Below, piece by piece: positions 55,775-64,000 of a DNA stretch of 64,000 nt. Source of the DNA: Thalassospira lucentensis (lineage in GTDB: Bacteria; Pseudomonadota; Alphaproteobacteria; Rhodospirillales; Thalassospiraceae); NCBI RefSeq assembly GCF_001613805.1, contig NZ_LPVY01000011.1, positions 124,001 to 188,000 on the forward strand, in the 5' to 3' direction. The position numbers and the translations under genes are program-made. A model generated the notes under the pieces. The model ran no database searches. It was not told the DNA's origin and was given only the letters and a program-made list of their open reading frames with translations. Each line of letters begins with the position of its first letter. Positions within the stretch are counted from its first letter, which is position 1.

Positions 55775-56794
55775 ATGGGCTATAAAATCGCCGTTGTCGG
55801 CGCGACCGGAAATGTCGGGCGCGAGATGCTCAACACCCTTGAAGAACGCCAATTTCCGGCCGATGAAATTTTCGCACTCGCCTCCTCGCGTTCGGTCGGC
55901 CGCGAACTGGATTACGGTGACAAGGAAATCAAGGTCGTAGATGCCGCAACCTTCGATTTTTCCAAGGTCGATATCGCGCTGTTCTCTGCCGGTGGTGCAA
56001 CGGCCAAAACGCTGGCGCCCAAGGCTGCTGCTGCGGGTTGCGTTGTCATCGACAATTCCAGCTACTGGCGGATGGAGCCCGGTGTACCGCTGGTCGTGCC
56101 AGAGGTAAATGGTGCCGCGCTGGCCGGTTACGCCAAGAAAAACATCATCGCCAATCCGAACTGTTCGACCATTCAGATGGTCATGGCGCTTAAACCCCTG
56201 CATGACCTGCAACCGATCAAACGCGTTGTCGTTGCAACCTATCAGTCGGTTTCCGGTGCCGGTCGGTTGGCGATGGATGAGCTGTTCAATCAGACCAAGG
56301 GCATTTACGTCAACGATCTGCCGGTCAAGGAACAATTCACCAAACAGATCGCCTTTAACGTCATTCCGCATATCGACGAATTCATGGATGACGGTTCAAC
56401 CCGCGAAGAATGGAAAATGACCGCCGAAACCCGCAAAATCCTCGATCCGGATATCGCGGTTCATGCGACCTGCGTTCGCGTCCCGGTTTTTGTCGGCCAT
56501 GCCGAAGCGGTGAATATCGAATTCGAACAGCCTGTCACAGTCGAAGAAGCCCGTAAGGCAATGAAGGACTTCCCCGGCGTCTCCGTTGTCGATTACCGCC
56601 AGGACGAGGGATATGTCACCCCTCAGGAAGTCCAGGGCGAGGACAATGTTTTTGTCTCGCGCGTGCGCAAGGACCCGACGGTTGAAAACGGTCTTTCGCT
56701 TTGGTGTGTTGGCGACAACCTGCGGAAAGGAGCCGCCCTTAACGCGGTCCAGATCGCCGAAATGCTGGTCGCGGAATATCTGCCAAAGAAATAA
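55775..56794 (+). CDS. asd: Aspartate-semialdehyde dehydrogenase
   Basis: Asd reduces aspartyl phosphate to the semialdehyde for lysine, threonine, methionine and peptidoglycan. The 339-residue protein has KIAVVGATGNVGREML at 4-19, IANPNCSTIQMVMALKPLHD near 125-144 with the catalytic Cys, and QSVSGAGRLAMDEL near 155. The C-terminal RKDPTVENGLSLWCVGDNLRKGAALNAVQIAE is typical. It is closed by an intrinsic terminator. Confidence 0.97.
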   Translation: MGYKIAVVGATGNVGREMLNTLEERQFPADEIFALASSRSVGRELDYGDKEIKVVDAATFDFSKVDIALFSAGGATAKTLAPKAAAAGCVVIDNSSYWRMEPGVPLVVPEVNGAALAGYAKKNIIANPNCSTIQMVMALKPLHDLQPIKRVVVATYQSVSGAGRLAMDELFNQTKGIYVNDLPVKEQFTKQIAFNVIPHIDEFMDDGSTREEWKMTAETRKILDPDIAVHATCVRVPVFVGHAEAVNIEFEQPVTVEEARKAMKDFPGVSVVDYRQDEGYVTPQEVQGEDNVFVSRVRKDPTVENGLSLWCVGDNLRKGAALNAVQIAEMLVAEYLPKK

Positions 56795-56817
56795 TCGCAA
56801 CCGCAATGAACGTCTTC

Positions 56818-56848
56818 GAAACCCGCCGATCCCGGCGGGTTTCTTTTT
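56818..56848 (+). terminator. Intrinsic terminator after asd
   Basis: GAAACCCGCC at 56818-56827 pairs with GGCGGGTTTC at 56834-56843, followed by TTTTT. Confidence 0.92.
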
Positions 56849-56967
56849 GTCCGGATCATTCCCGCTGGTCAGAGCCGCAAAAAAACGATAGGGAATTTAG
56901 GATAGACTGATCAACGCACGCGCCATCAGTGTTGCGATCCATAAAGAAAAATAAATCGAGGACAGGG

Positions 56968-57921
56968 ATGGTTAAACGAACACGCAAAGAAGCTGCAAGG
57001 CTTGACGAAGCCGCCCGCGCGGGCTGGCTGTATTACTGCGCTGGCAACACGCAGGACGAAATCGCCACCAAACTTGGTGTTTCGCGTCCGACCGCACAGC
57101 GTCTGGTGTCTGCCGCCATTAGCGAAGGGCTGGTCAAGGTTCGCCTTGATCATCCGATTGCGCGCTGCATGGAACTGGCCGCTTCGCTGTGCAAGGAATA
57201 CGGCCTTGCCAATTGTGATGTGGTGCCAACCGATCCGGCCGCTCCCGATGCCATGTTTGGCATGACGCAGACGGCTGCGACCTATCTTGAACGCGTTCTG
57301 CTATCCCCTGATCCCAAGATCATCGCGGTGGGCACGGGGCGCGCCATGCGTGGCATGGTCGACGAAGTTCAACGCGTCGATGCCCGCCATCACAAGATCG
57401 TATCGCTGGTCGGGACGATTGCCCATGACGGTGCGGCAAGTTTTTATGATGCGGTCACCGATCTGGCCGACCGGACCCGCGCGCCGCACTATCCCTTACC
57501 GATCCCGGTGATTGTCGAAAGTGCCAATGTGCGCGCCCAGATGCAGCAACAGCCACCCATGGATAACATCATGCATCTGGCAGCCAAGGCCGATGTGCGC
57601 TTTGTCGGGGTTGGTGATCTTGGCGCCGACGCACCGCTTTATATTGATGGCTTCATCAGCAAGGATGAATTGCGGTCGCTTCAAAAGAACGGCGGCATCG
57701 GCGAGGTAGTCAGTTGGTCATTCGATGAAAATGGCGTGATCCTTGACCATGATGTCAATCACCGCGTCACCAGTGCACCGATCCATATTCCGGCGCAAAA
57801 TACGATTGCTGTTGCCAAGGGTGCGAAAAAAGTCGCCGCGATTCGCGGGGCGATGCGCGGCAAACTGATTACCACACTGATCACGGACGAAGCCACCGCC
57901 GAAGCTTTGCTGCGCGCATAA
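56968..57921 (+). CDS. SorC-family sugar-responsive transcription regulator
   Basis: The ATG at 56968 follows GAGGACAGGG; a frame to 56929 is probably leader. The 317-residue protein has a helix-turn-helix near 26-50 (TQDEIATKLGVSRPTAQRLVSAA) and a C-terminal sugar-binding domain of the SorC/DeoR-related fold (IIAVGTGRAMRGMVDEV near 125, VGVGDLGADAPLYIDGFISKDEL near 222). It is followed by a polyol ABC operon in the same direction, with its own terminator between, so it likely controls that operon. Confidence 0.92.
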   Translation: MVKRTRKEAARLDEAARAGWLYYCAGNTQDEIATKLGVSRPTAQRLVSAAISEGLVKVRLDHPIARCMELAASLCKEYGLANCDVVPTDPAAPDAMFGMTQTAATYLERVLLSPDPKIIAVGTGRAMRGMVDEVQRVDARHHKIVSLVGTIAHDGAASFYDAVTDLADRTRAPHYPLPIPVIVESANVRAQMQQQPPMDNIMHLAAKADVRFVGVGDLGADAPLYIDGFISKDELRSLQKNGGIGEVVSWSFDENGVILDHDVNHRVTSAPIHIPAQNTIAVAKGAKKVAAIRGAMRGKLITTLITDEATAEALLRA

Positions 57922-57957
57922 CCGCCGCAAAACGCCTTTTGAATCAAGATAAAGAAC

Positions 57958-57989
57958 AACCCCGTCAAAAGTTTTGGCGGGGTTTTCTT
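57958..57989 (+). terminator. Intrinsic terminator after the SorC-type gene
   Basis: AACCCCGTCAAAA at 57958-57970 and TTTTGGCGGGGTT at 57972-57984 pair with one T-G wobble, then TTTTCTT. It separates the regulator from the transporter genes. Confidence 0.85.
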
Positions 57990-58013
57990 GTTGCAGCGCA
58001 AAAACGATTTCGT

Positions 58014-58087
58014 TTGACAAACACCCCTCAAATTGAGTGAATGCTCATTACCTGAACAAATGATCAAACGGGCAAGATAATTTGCCC
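58014..58087 (+). promoter_or_regulatory. Candidate promoter and operator of the polyol operon
   Basis: A perfect -35 TTGACA is at 58014-58019, with the weak -10 GTGAAT at 58037-58042 after 17 bases. Downstream GGGCAA (58070-58075) and TTGCCC (58082-58087) form an inverted repeat, a possible site for the SorC-type regulator. The transporter start is 30 bases further. Confidence 0.5.
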
Positions 58088-58116
58088 ATCGGGTACACAG
58101 TCCTTTGGGAGGAACT

Positions 58117-59430
58117 ATGAAACGCGTAACGGGAGCAGCGCTTTGCGCGCTGTTGGCAGGCGGTGTCGCATTCTCCGCCAATGCCGAAACAAAACTTACC
58201 ATTGCTACCGTGAACAACGGTGACATGATCCGCATGCAGAAGCTGACGGACGACTTCACCTCCAAAAACCCCGACATTTCCCTTGAATGGGTTACGCTCG
58301 AAGAAAACACCCTGCGTCAACGTGTCACCACCGACATCGCCACCAAGGGCGGTCAGTATGACATCATGACCATCGGCACCTACGAGGTTCCGATCTGGGC
58401 CGAAAAGGGCTGGCTGGCACCGCTCGATAACCTTGGTGCCGATTACGATACCGATGACATCATGCCCGCCATCCGTTCCGCCGTAAGCAACGATGGCAAG
58501 CTTTATGCGGCACCTTTCTATGCCGAAAGCTCGATGATGATGTACCGCACCGATCTGTTTGAAAAAGCAGGCATCACCATCAATGGTCGCCTGACCTGGG
58601 ACCAGACGCTCGACATTGCCAAAAAGCTTCATGACCCGGATAACGGTGTTTATGGCATCTGCCTGCGCGGCAAGGCCGGCTGGGGCGAAAACATGGCGCT
58701 GATCACCACCATGGGCAATGCCTATGGCGCGCGCCTGTTTGACGAGAACTGGAACCCGACCTTCGACAGCGCCGAATGGAAAAACGCACTCGACATGTAT
58801 GTCGAAATTCTCGGCAAATATGGTCCTCCGGGCGCAACCTCGAACGGCTTTAACGAAAACCTTTCGCTGTTCAACTCGGGCAAATGCGGCATGTGGATTG
58901 ATGCAACCGTTGCAGCATCCTTTGTCAGCAACCCGAAAGAATCTACCGTTGCCGACAAGGTTGGCTTCACCGAAGCCCCATGTGCCGAAACCTGCACTGG
59001 AGCCAACTGGCTCTGGGCATGGAACCTTGGCATCCCGACCGGCTCCCAGAAAGTCGAAGCCGCCCAGAAATTCATCGCTTGGGCAACCTCGAAAGACTAT
59101 CTGGAACTCGTAGCCTCCAAGGAAGGCTGGGCCAACGTACCGCCGGGTACCCGTATGTCCCTGTACGAAAACCCGAAATATCTGGAAGCCGCACCGTTTG
59201 CTGACGAGACCCTTCTCGCCATAGACAGTGCCGATCCGATCAATTCGACCATGAAGCCGAAGCCTTATGTCGGTGTTCAGTTTGCCGCTATCCCTGAATT
59301 CCAGGGTATCGGCACCACGGTAGGCCAGCAGTTCTCTGCCGCATTGGCCGGTTCCTCGACTGTTGAAGATGCGCTTGCAGCCGCTCAGTCAGGCACCGAC
59401 CGCACCATGCGCAAGGCTGGTTACTACTGA
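58117..59430 (+). CDS. Polyol ABC transporter substrate-binding protein
   Basis: The 437-residue periplasmic protein starts behind GGGAGGAA and has a signal peptide ending SANAE near residue 25. The mature part is a class I sugar-binding fold (VTTDIATKGGQYDIMTIGTYEVPIWAEKGWLAPLD). Overall likeness is to the SmoE/MtlE sorbitol-mannitol binding proteins. The exact polyol is inferred. A hairpin lies behind it, as is common for highly expressed binding proteins. Confidence 0.9.
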   Translation: MKRVTGAALCALLAGGVAFSANAETKLTIATVNNGDMIRMQKLTDDFTSKNPDISLEWVTLEENTLRQRVTTDIATKGGQYDIMTIGTYEVPIWAEKGWLAPLDNLGADYDTDDIMPAIRSAVSNDGKLYAAPFYAESSMMMYRTDLFEKAGITINGRLTWDQTLDIAKKLHDPDNGVYGICLRGKAGWGENMALITTMGNAYGARLFDENWNPTFDSAEWKNALDMYVEILGKYGPPGATSNGFNENLSLFNSGKCGMWIDATVAASFVSNPKESTVADKVGFTEAPCAETCTGANWLWAWNLGIPTGSQKVEAAQKFIAWATSKDYLELVASKEGWANVPPGTRMSLYENPKYLEAAPFADETLLAIDSADPINSTMKPKPYVGVQFAAIPEFQGIGTTVGQQFSAALAGSSTVEDALAAAQSGTDRTMRKAGYY

Positions 59431-59500
59431 TGCATGACAGGCCAGTGCTCTGCTCCGTGCAATGAGTTCTGGCCTGTGCCTCCTTGACCTGATGAACTTG

Positions 59501-59532
59501 GGGTGGCGGCACTTCTGACCGCCACCCTCTTT
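59501..59532 (+). terminator. Hairpin between the binding protein and permease genes
   Basis: GGGTGGCGG at 59501-59509 pairs perfectly with CCGCCACCC at 59519-59527, followed by TCTTT. The weak T tract suggests partial termination or RNA stabilisation, giving more binding protein than permease. Confidence 0.6.
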
Positions 59533-59576
59533 CCATCCGGATCGAGGCAACAGGGACTTCAAACAGGGAGCACATC

Positions 59577-60449
59577 ATGTCGACACGGTCCTCTACCCTG
59601 ACCGGGCGCATTATGTCTGCACCGTCGATCATCGCGCTGTTCTTGTGGATGATCGTGCCGTTGGGCATGACAATTTATTTTTCGTTCCTGCGTTACAACC
59701 TGCTCTCTCCCGGTATGGAAGAATGGGTCGGCACGCTGAACTATGAATTCTTCCTGACCGACCCGGCATTCTTTGCGTCGCTCGCCAATACGCTTCTGCT
59801 TGTCGGATCGGTACTTGTGATCACGGTGGTCGGCGGTGTTCTGCTGGGCCTGATGCTGGATCAGCCGATTTTTGGCCGCGGCATCCTGCGCCTGCTGGTG
59901 ATTGCCCCCTTCTTTATCATGCCGACCGTGAATGCGCTGGTTTGGAAAAACCTTCTGATGCATCCGGTATCGGGCATGTTTGCCTGGATCGCGAACTCGC
60001 TTGGCTTCCAGTCCATCGACTGGTTTTCCGAGGCACCGCTAACGGCCATCATCATCATGGTGTCATGGCAATGGCTGCCCTTTGCCGTTCTGATCCTGCT
60101 GACCGCCCTTCAGTCGCTTGACCGCGATCAGAAGGAAGCCGCCCAGATGGATGGCGCCGGTCCGGTTTCGATTTTCTTCTATATCACGCTGCCCCATCTC
60201 AGCCGTGCGATCACGGTCGTCGTGCTGATCGAAACGATCTTCCTGCTGACCGTCTTTGCCGAAATTTTCGTGACCACCGGTGGTGGCCCGGGTCTGGCAA
60301 CGACGAACATTGCCTTCCTCGTCTATACGCAGGCTTTGCTGCAATACGACGTTGGCGGCGCATCGGCGGGCGGCATTGTCGCTGTCGTTCTGGCAAATAT
60401 CGTGGCGATCTTCCTGATCCGCCTCATTGGCAAGAACCTGGACAGGTAA
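59577..60449 (+). CDS. Polyol ABC transporter permease, SmoF-like
   Basis: The 290-residue membrane protein has about six helices and the EAA loop near 187-207 (QKEAAQMDGAGPVSIFFYI), where the ATPase docks. Likeness is to MalF-type permeases of the Smo/Mtl systems. The start at 59577 follows GGGAG. The next permease follows at 10 bases. Confidence 0.93.
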   Translation: MSTRSSTLTGRIMSAPSIIALFLWMIVPLGMTIYFSFLRYNLLSPGMEEWVGTLNYEFFLTDPAFFASLANTLLLVGSVLVITVVGGVLLGLMLDQPIFGRGILRLLVIAPFFIMPTVNALVWKNLLMHPVSGMFAWIANSLGFQSIDWFSEAPLTAIIIMVSWQWLPFAVLILLTALQSLDRDQKEAAQMDGAGPVSIFFYITLPHLSRAITVVVLIETIFLLTVFAEIFVTTGGGPGLATTNIAFLVYTQALLQYDVGGASAGGIVAVVLANIVAIFLIRLIGKNLDR

Positions 60450-60459
60450 GGGACACGAG

Positions 60460-61290
60460 ATGGAAAACAAACAAACACCCCTTGGCCATATCGGTTTCTC
60501 GATCTTTGCCTGGATTGTTGGCCTTCTGATCTTCTTCCCGATTTTCTGGATGGTCCTGACCAGCTTCAAGACCGAACTTGAAGCCGTATCGATACCGCCA
60601 AGCTTCATTTCGTTTGACTGGACGCTGGAAAACTATGCCGAGGTTCAGGCACGATCCGATTATTTCCGGTTTGCCATGAATTCGGTCATCCTGTCGGTCG
60701 GCTCAACTCTGGTGGGTCTGCTTTTTGCGGTGCCCTGCGCATGGGCCATGGCCTTCAACCCGACCAAACGAACCAAAGACGCCCTTCTCTGGATGCTGTC
60801 GACCAAGATGATGCCACCGGTCGGCGTGCTGGTACCGATCTATCTGGTGTTCCGCGACTGGGGCCTGCTTGATACCCGGTTCGGTCTGATCATGGTTCTG
60901 TTCCTGATGAACCTGCCGATCATGGTCTGGATGCTTTACACCTATTTCAAGGAAATCCCGAGCGACATCCTTGAAGCCGCCCGCATGGATGGCGCCACCC
61001 TGCCCAAGGAAATCATCTTTGTGCTGTTGCCAATGGCGGTTCCGGGCATTGCATCGACCATGCTGCTCAACATCATCCTGGCCTGGAACGAAGCTTTCTG
61101 GACCCTGAACCTGACCACCGCTGATGCCGCACCGCTGACCGCTTTCATTGCATCCTATTCCAGTCCGGAAGGGTTGTTCTGGTCCAAGCTTTCGGCGGCC
61201 TCGACGCTGGCGGTTGCTCCGATCCTTATCATCGGCTGGTTCTCGCAGAAGCAGCTTGTTCGTGGCCTGACATTTGGCGCGGTCAAGTAA
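60460..61290 (+). CDS. Polyol ABC transporter permease, SmoG-like
   Basis: The 276-residue MalG-type permease starts at 60460 after AAGGGACACGAG; a longer frame to 60427 overlaps the previous gene and is less likely. It has six helices and the EAA loop EAARMDGATLPKEIIFVLLP near 178. It ends with LVRGLTFGAVK, typical of this class. It pairs with the previous permease. Confidence 0.93.
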   Translation: MENKQTPLGHIGFSIFAWIVGLLIFFPIFWMVLTSFKTELEAVSIPPSFISFDWTLENYAEVQARSDYFRFAMNSVILSVGSTLVGLLFAVPCAWAMAFNPTKRTKDALLWMLSTKMMPPVGVLVPIYLVFRDWGLLDTRFGLIMVLFLMNLPIMVWMLYTYFKEIPSDILEAARMDGATLPKEIIFVLLPMAVPGIASTMLLNIILAWNEAFWTLNLTTADAAPLTAFIASYSSPEGLFWSKLSAASTLAVAPILIIGWFSQKQLVRGLTFGAVK

Positions 61291-61329
61291 CCGCTGCCTG
61301 ATCGAAATTCAACAAGAAGGAACACCGAA

Positions 61330-62337
61330 ATGGGTGCTATCCGACTGGAAAAAGTCAAGAAAACCTTCGGGACACTGGATGTTATTCCGGGTGTGGACCT
61401 TGACATTAATGATGGTGAATTCGTCGTCTTTGTCGGCCCGTCGGGCTGCGGCAAATCCACCCTTCTTCGCCTGATCGCCGGTCTTGAAGACGTTACCGAC
61501 GGCAAGATCCTTATCAACGGGGTCGATGTCGCAAACGAGGCACCGGCCAAACGCGGCCTTTCGATGGTGTTTCAGTCCTATGCGCTTTACCCGCATATGA
61601 CGGTCTATAACAACATCGCCTTTGGCCTGAAAATGGCTGGTGAAAGCAAGGCGGTCATCGATGAAAAGGTCCAGAACGCGGCCAAAATCCTGAACCTGAC
61701 CGATTATCTGGAACGCCGCCCCGGCGCGCTTTCCGGTGGTCAGCGCCAGCGTGTCGCAATCGGTCGCGCGATTGTGCGCAACCCGGCCGCCTTCCTGTTT
61801 GATGAACCGCTCTCGAACCTTGATGCGGCCCTTCGCGTCAATATGCGCCTTGAAATCACCGGCCTTCATCAGGAACTGAAAACCACGATGATCTATGTGA
61901 CTCACGATCAGGTCGAAGCCATGACCATGGCCGACAAGATCGTCGTGTTGCAGGCAGGCCGTGTGGAACAGGTCGGCAAGCCGATGGACCTTTATAACAA
62001 TCCTGCCAACAAGTTTGTCGCGGGCTTCATCGGGTCACCGAAAATGAACTTCATCGGTGGCGATTACGCCAAAAAGCACGACTGCCACGAAATCGGCATT
62101 CGTCCCGAACATGTCGCGGTCAGCACCGAAAGCGGCGACCTTCCCGCAACCGTCAAGATTGCCGAACATCTTGGTGCCGAAACCTATCTGCACGTCAATG
62201 CAGAGGGCTTTGGCCCGATGACAGTGCGCGCAACCGGCGAAGTCCCGCTGGGCGAGCATGACAAGATCTGGCTGACCCCGGAACAGGACCGCATCCACCG
62301 CTTTGACGCGAACGGCATCGCACTGGGCAAGCTTTAA
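61330..62337 (+). CDS. Polyol ABC transporter ATP-binding protein, SmoK/UgpC-like
   Basis: The 335-residue ATPase has Walker [10 protein letters not shown] at about 36-44, signature LSGGQRQR near 136, Walker [14 protein letters not shown] near 155 and the C-terminal MalK-like regulatory region ([11 protein letters not shown] near 256). One ATPase homodimer serves the two permeases. Confidence 0.94.
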   Translation: MGAIRLEKVKKTFGTLDVIPGVDLDINDGEFVVFVGPSGCGKSTLLRLIAGLEDVTDGKILINGVDVANEAPAKRGLSMVFQSYALYPHMTVYNNIAFGLKMAGESKAVIDEKVQNAAKILNLTDYLERRPGALSGGQRQRVAIGRAIVRNPAAFLFDEPLSNLDAALRVNMRLEITGLHQELKTTMIYVTHDQVEAMTMADKIVVLQAGRVEQVGKPMDLYNNPANKFVAGFIGSPKMNFIGGDYAKKHDCHEIGIRPEHVAVSTESGDLPATVKIAEHLGAETYLHVNAEGFGPMTVRATGEVPLGEHDKIWLTPEQDRIHRFDANGIALGKL

Positions 62338-62414
62338 GATTTCCAAACAACCGGGCCGCATTGCCCCACACGCCATGCGGCCCCGCCTTACCACCACAAG
62401 AATGTGAGACCAAA

Positions 62415-63185
62415 ATGTACCTTAAGAAGTTCGATCTTACCGGACGCCGCGCCTATGTCACCGGGGGCGGTCGCGCAATTGGCCTGTCATGCTGCGAGGC
62501 ACTGGCAGAAGCAGGCGCGCATGTCATTATCGGTGACATTAGCGAAGGTGTGGCCGAAGAAGGCCGTGATTACCTGAAATCAAAGGGTTACACCGCCGAT
62601 ATCGACATCATGGACGTCACCAACACCGATCAGGTCCGCACCAGTGCCGAAAAAATGGGCCGTGAAGGCGGCGTTGACATTCTGGTCAACAATGCCGGTA
62701 TCGCCCGTTCGGAAACCCCGGCTGAAACCGTGACCGACGAACATTGGCTTAACGTCATTGACGTCAACCTGAACGGCACCTTCTGGTGCTGCCGCGAATT
62801 TGGCAAACAGATGCTGGCCAAGAAAAACGGCGTGATCGTCAATGTCGGCTCCATGTCGGGCTTCATCGTGAACAAGCCGCAGGAACAGGCCTATTACAAC
62901 GCATCCAAGGCCGCCGTGCATCATCTGACCAAGTCTCTTGCCGCCGAGTGGGGCGGGCGTGGTGTTCGTGTCAATGCTGTTGCACCGACCTATATCGCAA
63001 CACCACTAAATGAATTCGTGAAATCCAAGCCGGACATGTATGACGCCTGGATCAACGGCACCCCGATGGCCCGCCTTGGCCTGACCGAGGAAATCGGATC
63101 GGTCGTGCTGTTCCTGGCATCCGACGCGTCCAGCCTGATGACCGGCTCCATTGTCCTGGCTGATGGGGGTTATACCTGCTGGTAA
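62415..63185 (+). CDS. Short-chain dehydrogenase, probably polyol dehydrogenase
   Basis: The start at 62415 gives 256 residues; the frame to 62361 is leader. The NAD(P) motif reads TGGGRAIG at 16-23. The catalytic residues are S148, Y161 and K165 (YNASK). NNAGIA near 92 is the usual SDR element. As last gene of the polyol uptake operon it probably oxidises the imported polyol (sorbitol, arabitol or galactitol type), which is inference. No kinase or mannitol dehydrogenase follows. Confidence 0.9.
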   Translation: MYLKKFDLTGRRAYVTGGGRAIGLSCCEALAEAGAHVIIGDISEGVAEEGRDYLKSKGYTADIDIMDVTNTDQVRTSAEKMGREGGVDILVNNAGIARSETPAETVTDEHWLNVIDVNLNGTFWCCREFGKQMLAKKNGVIVNVGSMSGFIVNKPQEQAYYNASKAAVHHLTKSLAAEWGGRGVRVNAVAPTYIATPLNEFVKSKPDMYDAWINGTPMARLGLTEEIGSVVLFLASDASSLMTGSIVLADGGYTCW

Positions 63186-63249
63186 GGCACAGGTAAAACT
63201 GTTGATCGCATTGTCCTGAAGCTTCTGCGATCAGGTCAGGACCGTGGTG

Positions 63250-63292
63250 GAACGGGGCGTGGTTGTGGGACCTACGCCCCGTTCACCTTTTT
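63250..63292. terminator. Terminator between the SDR gene and the YcaQ-family gene
   Basis: GAACGGGGCGT at 63250-63260 pairs perfectly with ACGCCCCGTTC at 63274-63284 around a 13-base loop, with TTTTT at 63288. It lies between convergent genes. Confidence 0.85.
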
Positions 63293-64000
63293 AGTCTTGA
63301 TGCTGACCGGCCAGATACACAGAAAACGGATTGCACGGGACAACCACGACACCCGAAAGCCCCAAAAAACGCGCCAGTCGCGACAGATGCACCATCAGAT
63401 CGCCCGCAACGGTGGCCGCATCACATCCCTCTTCCAGATGCGCGCTCTGCACCCGAAGAACCCCTTCCTGCCGATCCGCTTTCAGATCAACACGCGCAAC
63501 AAATTTCCCATCCTGCATGAACGGCAGAACGTAATAGCCATATTGCCGTTTTTCCGCCGGGACATAAATTTCGATCCGGTAATTGAAACCGAAAATCCGT
63601 TCCACCCGGTCGCGTTCCCACATGATCGGATCAAACGGTACCATCAAGGCGGTTGGCTTCGCACGGCAGCGCGGATTGACATGCGGGCACAAATATCCCG
63701 GCTGTTTCCAGCCCTCGACATCCGCCTGCAACAAAGTGCCGTCTTCGACCATTTCGGCAACCCGTGCCTTGGCATCCTCTGTCGGCAGGCGGAAATATTT
63801 TCGAAGATCGGCTTCGGTCGCGATGCCCATCGCAGCAATCCCGTTGCGGATCAGGGCACGCTGGGCCTCTGCGCGCGGCATTGGCGGTTCAAGCGCCTCC
63901 GGCCCGATGATCCGTTCGGGCAGATCATAGACCCGCTCGAAACTGGTGCGCCGTTTGCGCGCCATCACCTGCCCGCTCCAGAACAGGAATTCCATCGCGG
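63291..64000 (-). CDS. YcaQ-family crosslink repair DNA glycosylase-like protein (5' end outside window)
   Basis: The frame runs to the right edge without a start, so only the C-terminal part of about 236 residues is present. FLFWSGQVMARKRRTSFERVYDLPERI, then RCRAKPTALMVPFDPIMWERDRVERIFGFNYRIEIYVPAEKRQYGYYVLPFM, are typical of the winged-helix YcaQ family, whose E. coli member unhooks DNA interstrand crosslinks. About 150-200 N-terminal residues lie outside. It is convergent with the polyol operon. Confidence 0.88.
   Translation of the reverse strand, partial: AMEFLFWSGQVMARKRRTSFERVYDLPERIIGPEALEPPMPRAEAQRALIRNGIAAMGIATEADLRKYFRLPTEDAKARVAEMVEDGTLLQADVEGWKQPGYLCPHVNPRCRAKPTALMVPFDPIMWERDRVERIFGFNYRIEIYVPAEKRQYGYYVLPFMQDGKFVARVDLKADRQEGVLRVQSAHLEEGCDAATVAGDLMVHLSRLARFLGLSGVVVVPCNPFSVYLAGQHQD

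Overview
The window looks like ordinary chromosome from a free-living, respiring alphaproteobacterium. It is moderately GC-rich, densely coding, and has no rRNA, tRNA, phage, IS or CRISPR sequence that I could see. A complete cbb3 oxidase locus with its own Fnr-type regulator, an ECF41 sigma factor module, a polyol ABC transporter of the Smo/Mtl kind and the proA-nadD-rsfS-rlmH ... envC-ctpA-deacetylase-rppH order all point to Rhodospirillales-like marine bacteria such as Thalassospira. That placement is inference from gene content, not from a phylogenetic marker.

Layout. 1-13 kb is mixed housekeeping and accessory sequence: a truncated flavin-reductase-like gene, an exported phytase/esterase-like protein, an FtsJ-type methyltransferase, a GFA protein, nadB with a MOSC protein, two tandem GAF-GGDEF diguanylate cyclases, a DUF4269 protein, an AEC permease, a YHYH protein and an Atm1-type ABC exporter. 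13-26 kb is the proA-nadD-rsfS-rlmH and gpmI-envC-ctpA-deacetylase-rppH cluster. It is split by a lipoprotein gene, a RibD-type reductase gene and sdaA, which lies behind a tandem glycine riboswitch. 26-32.5 kb has a trans-aconitate methyltransferase, an alpha/beta hydrolase, a small exported beta-rich protein, a squalene/phytoene synthase and, on the minus strand, a GNAT gene, dapF and pgk.

32.5-42 kb is the microaerobic respiration locus: ccoNOQP, ccoGHIS and an Fnr-family regulator. Three TTGA-N6-TCAA-type boxes sit in front of the two cco operons, each placed about 41.5 bp upstream of a predicted start site. 42-48 kb is panBC, then ffh and rpsP-rimM-trmD-rplS. 48-52 kb is leuC, a 62-residue small ORF, leuD and leuB. 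52-54 kb is an ECF41 sigma factor gene with its carboxymuconolactone-decarboxylase-like partner and a good match to the ECF41 promoter. 54-57 kb is cfa and asd, divergent, with a 25-bp inverted repeat between them. 57-63 kb is a SorC-type regulator followed by a polyol ABC transporter and a short-chain dehydrogenase. The window ends inside a YcaQ-family gene.

Most genes are recognisable. The most interesting signals are regulatory: the Fnr box held inside the loop of the ccoP terminator, the tandem glycine aptamers in front of sdaA, the short terminated transcription unit just upstream of ffh, the ECF41 promoter with two hairpins between its two genes, the small ORF between leuC and leuD, and the long inverted repeat between cfa and asd. 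I found no clear sign of a wholly new multi-gene system.
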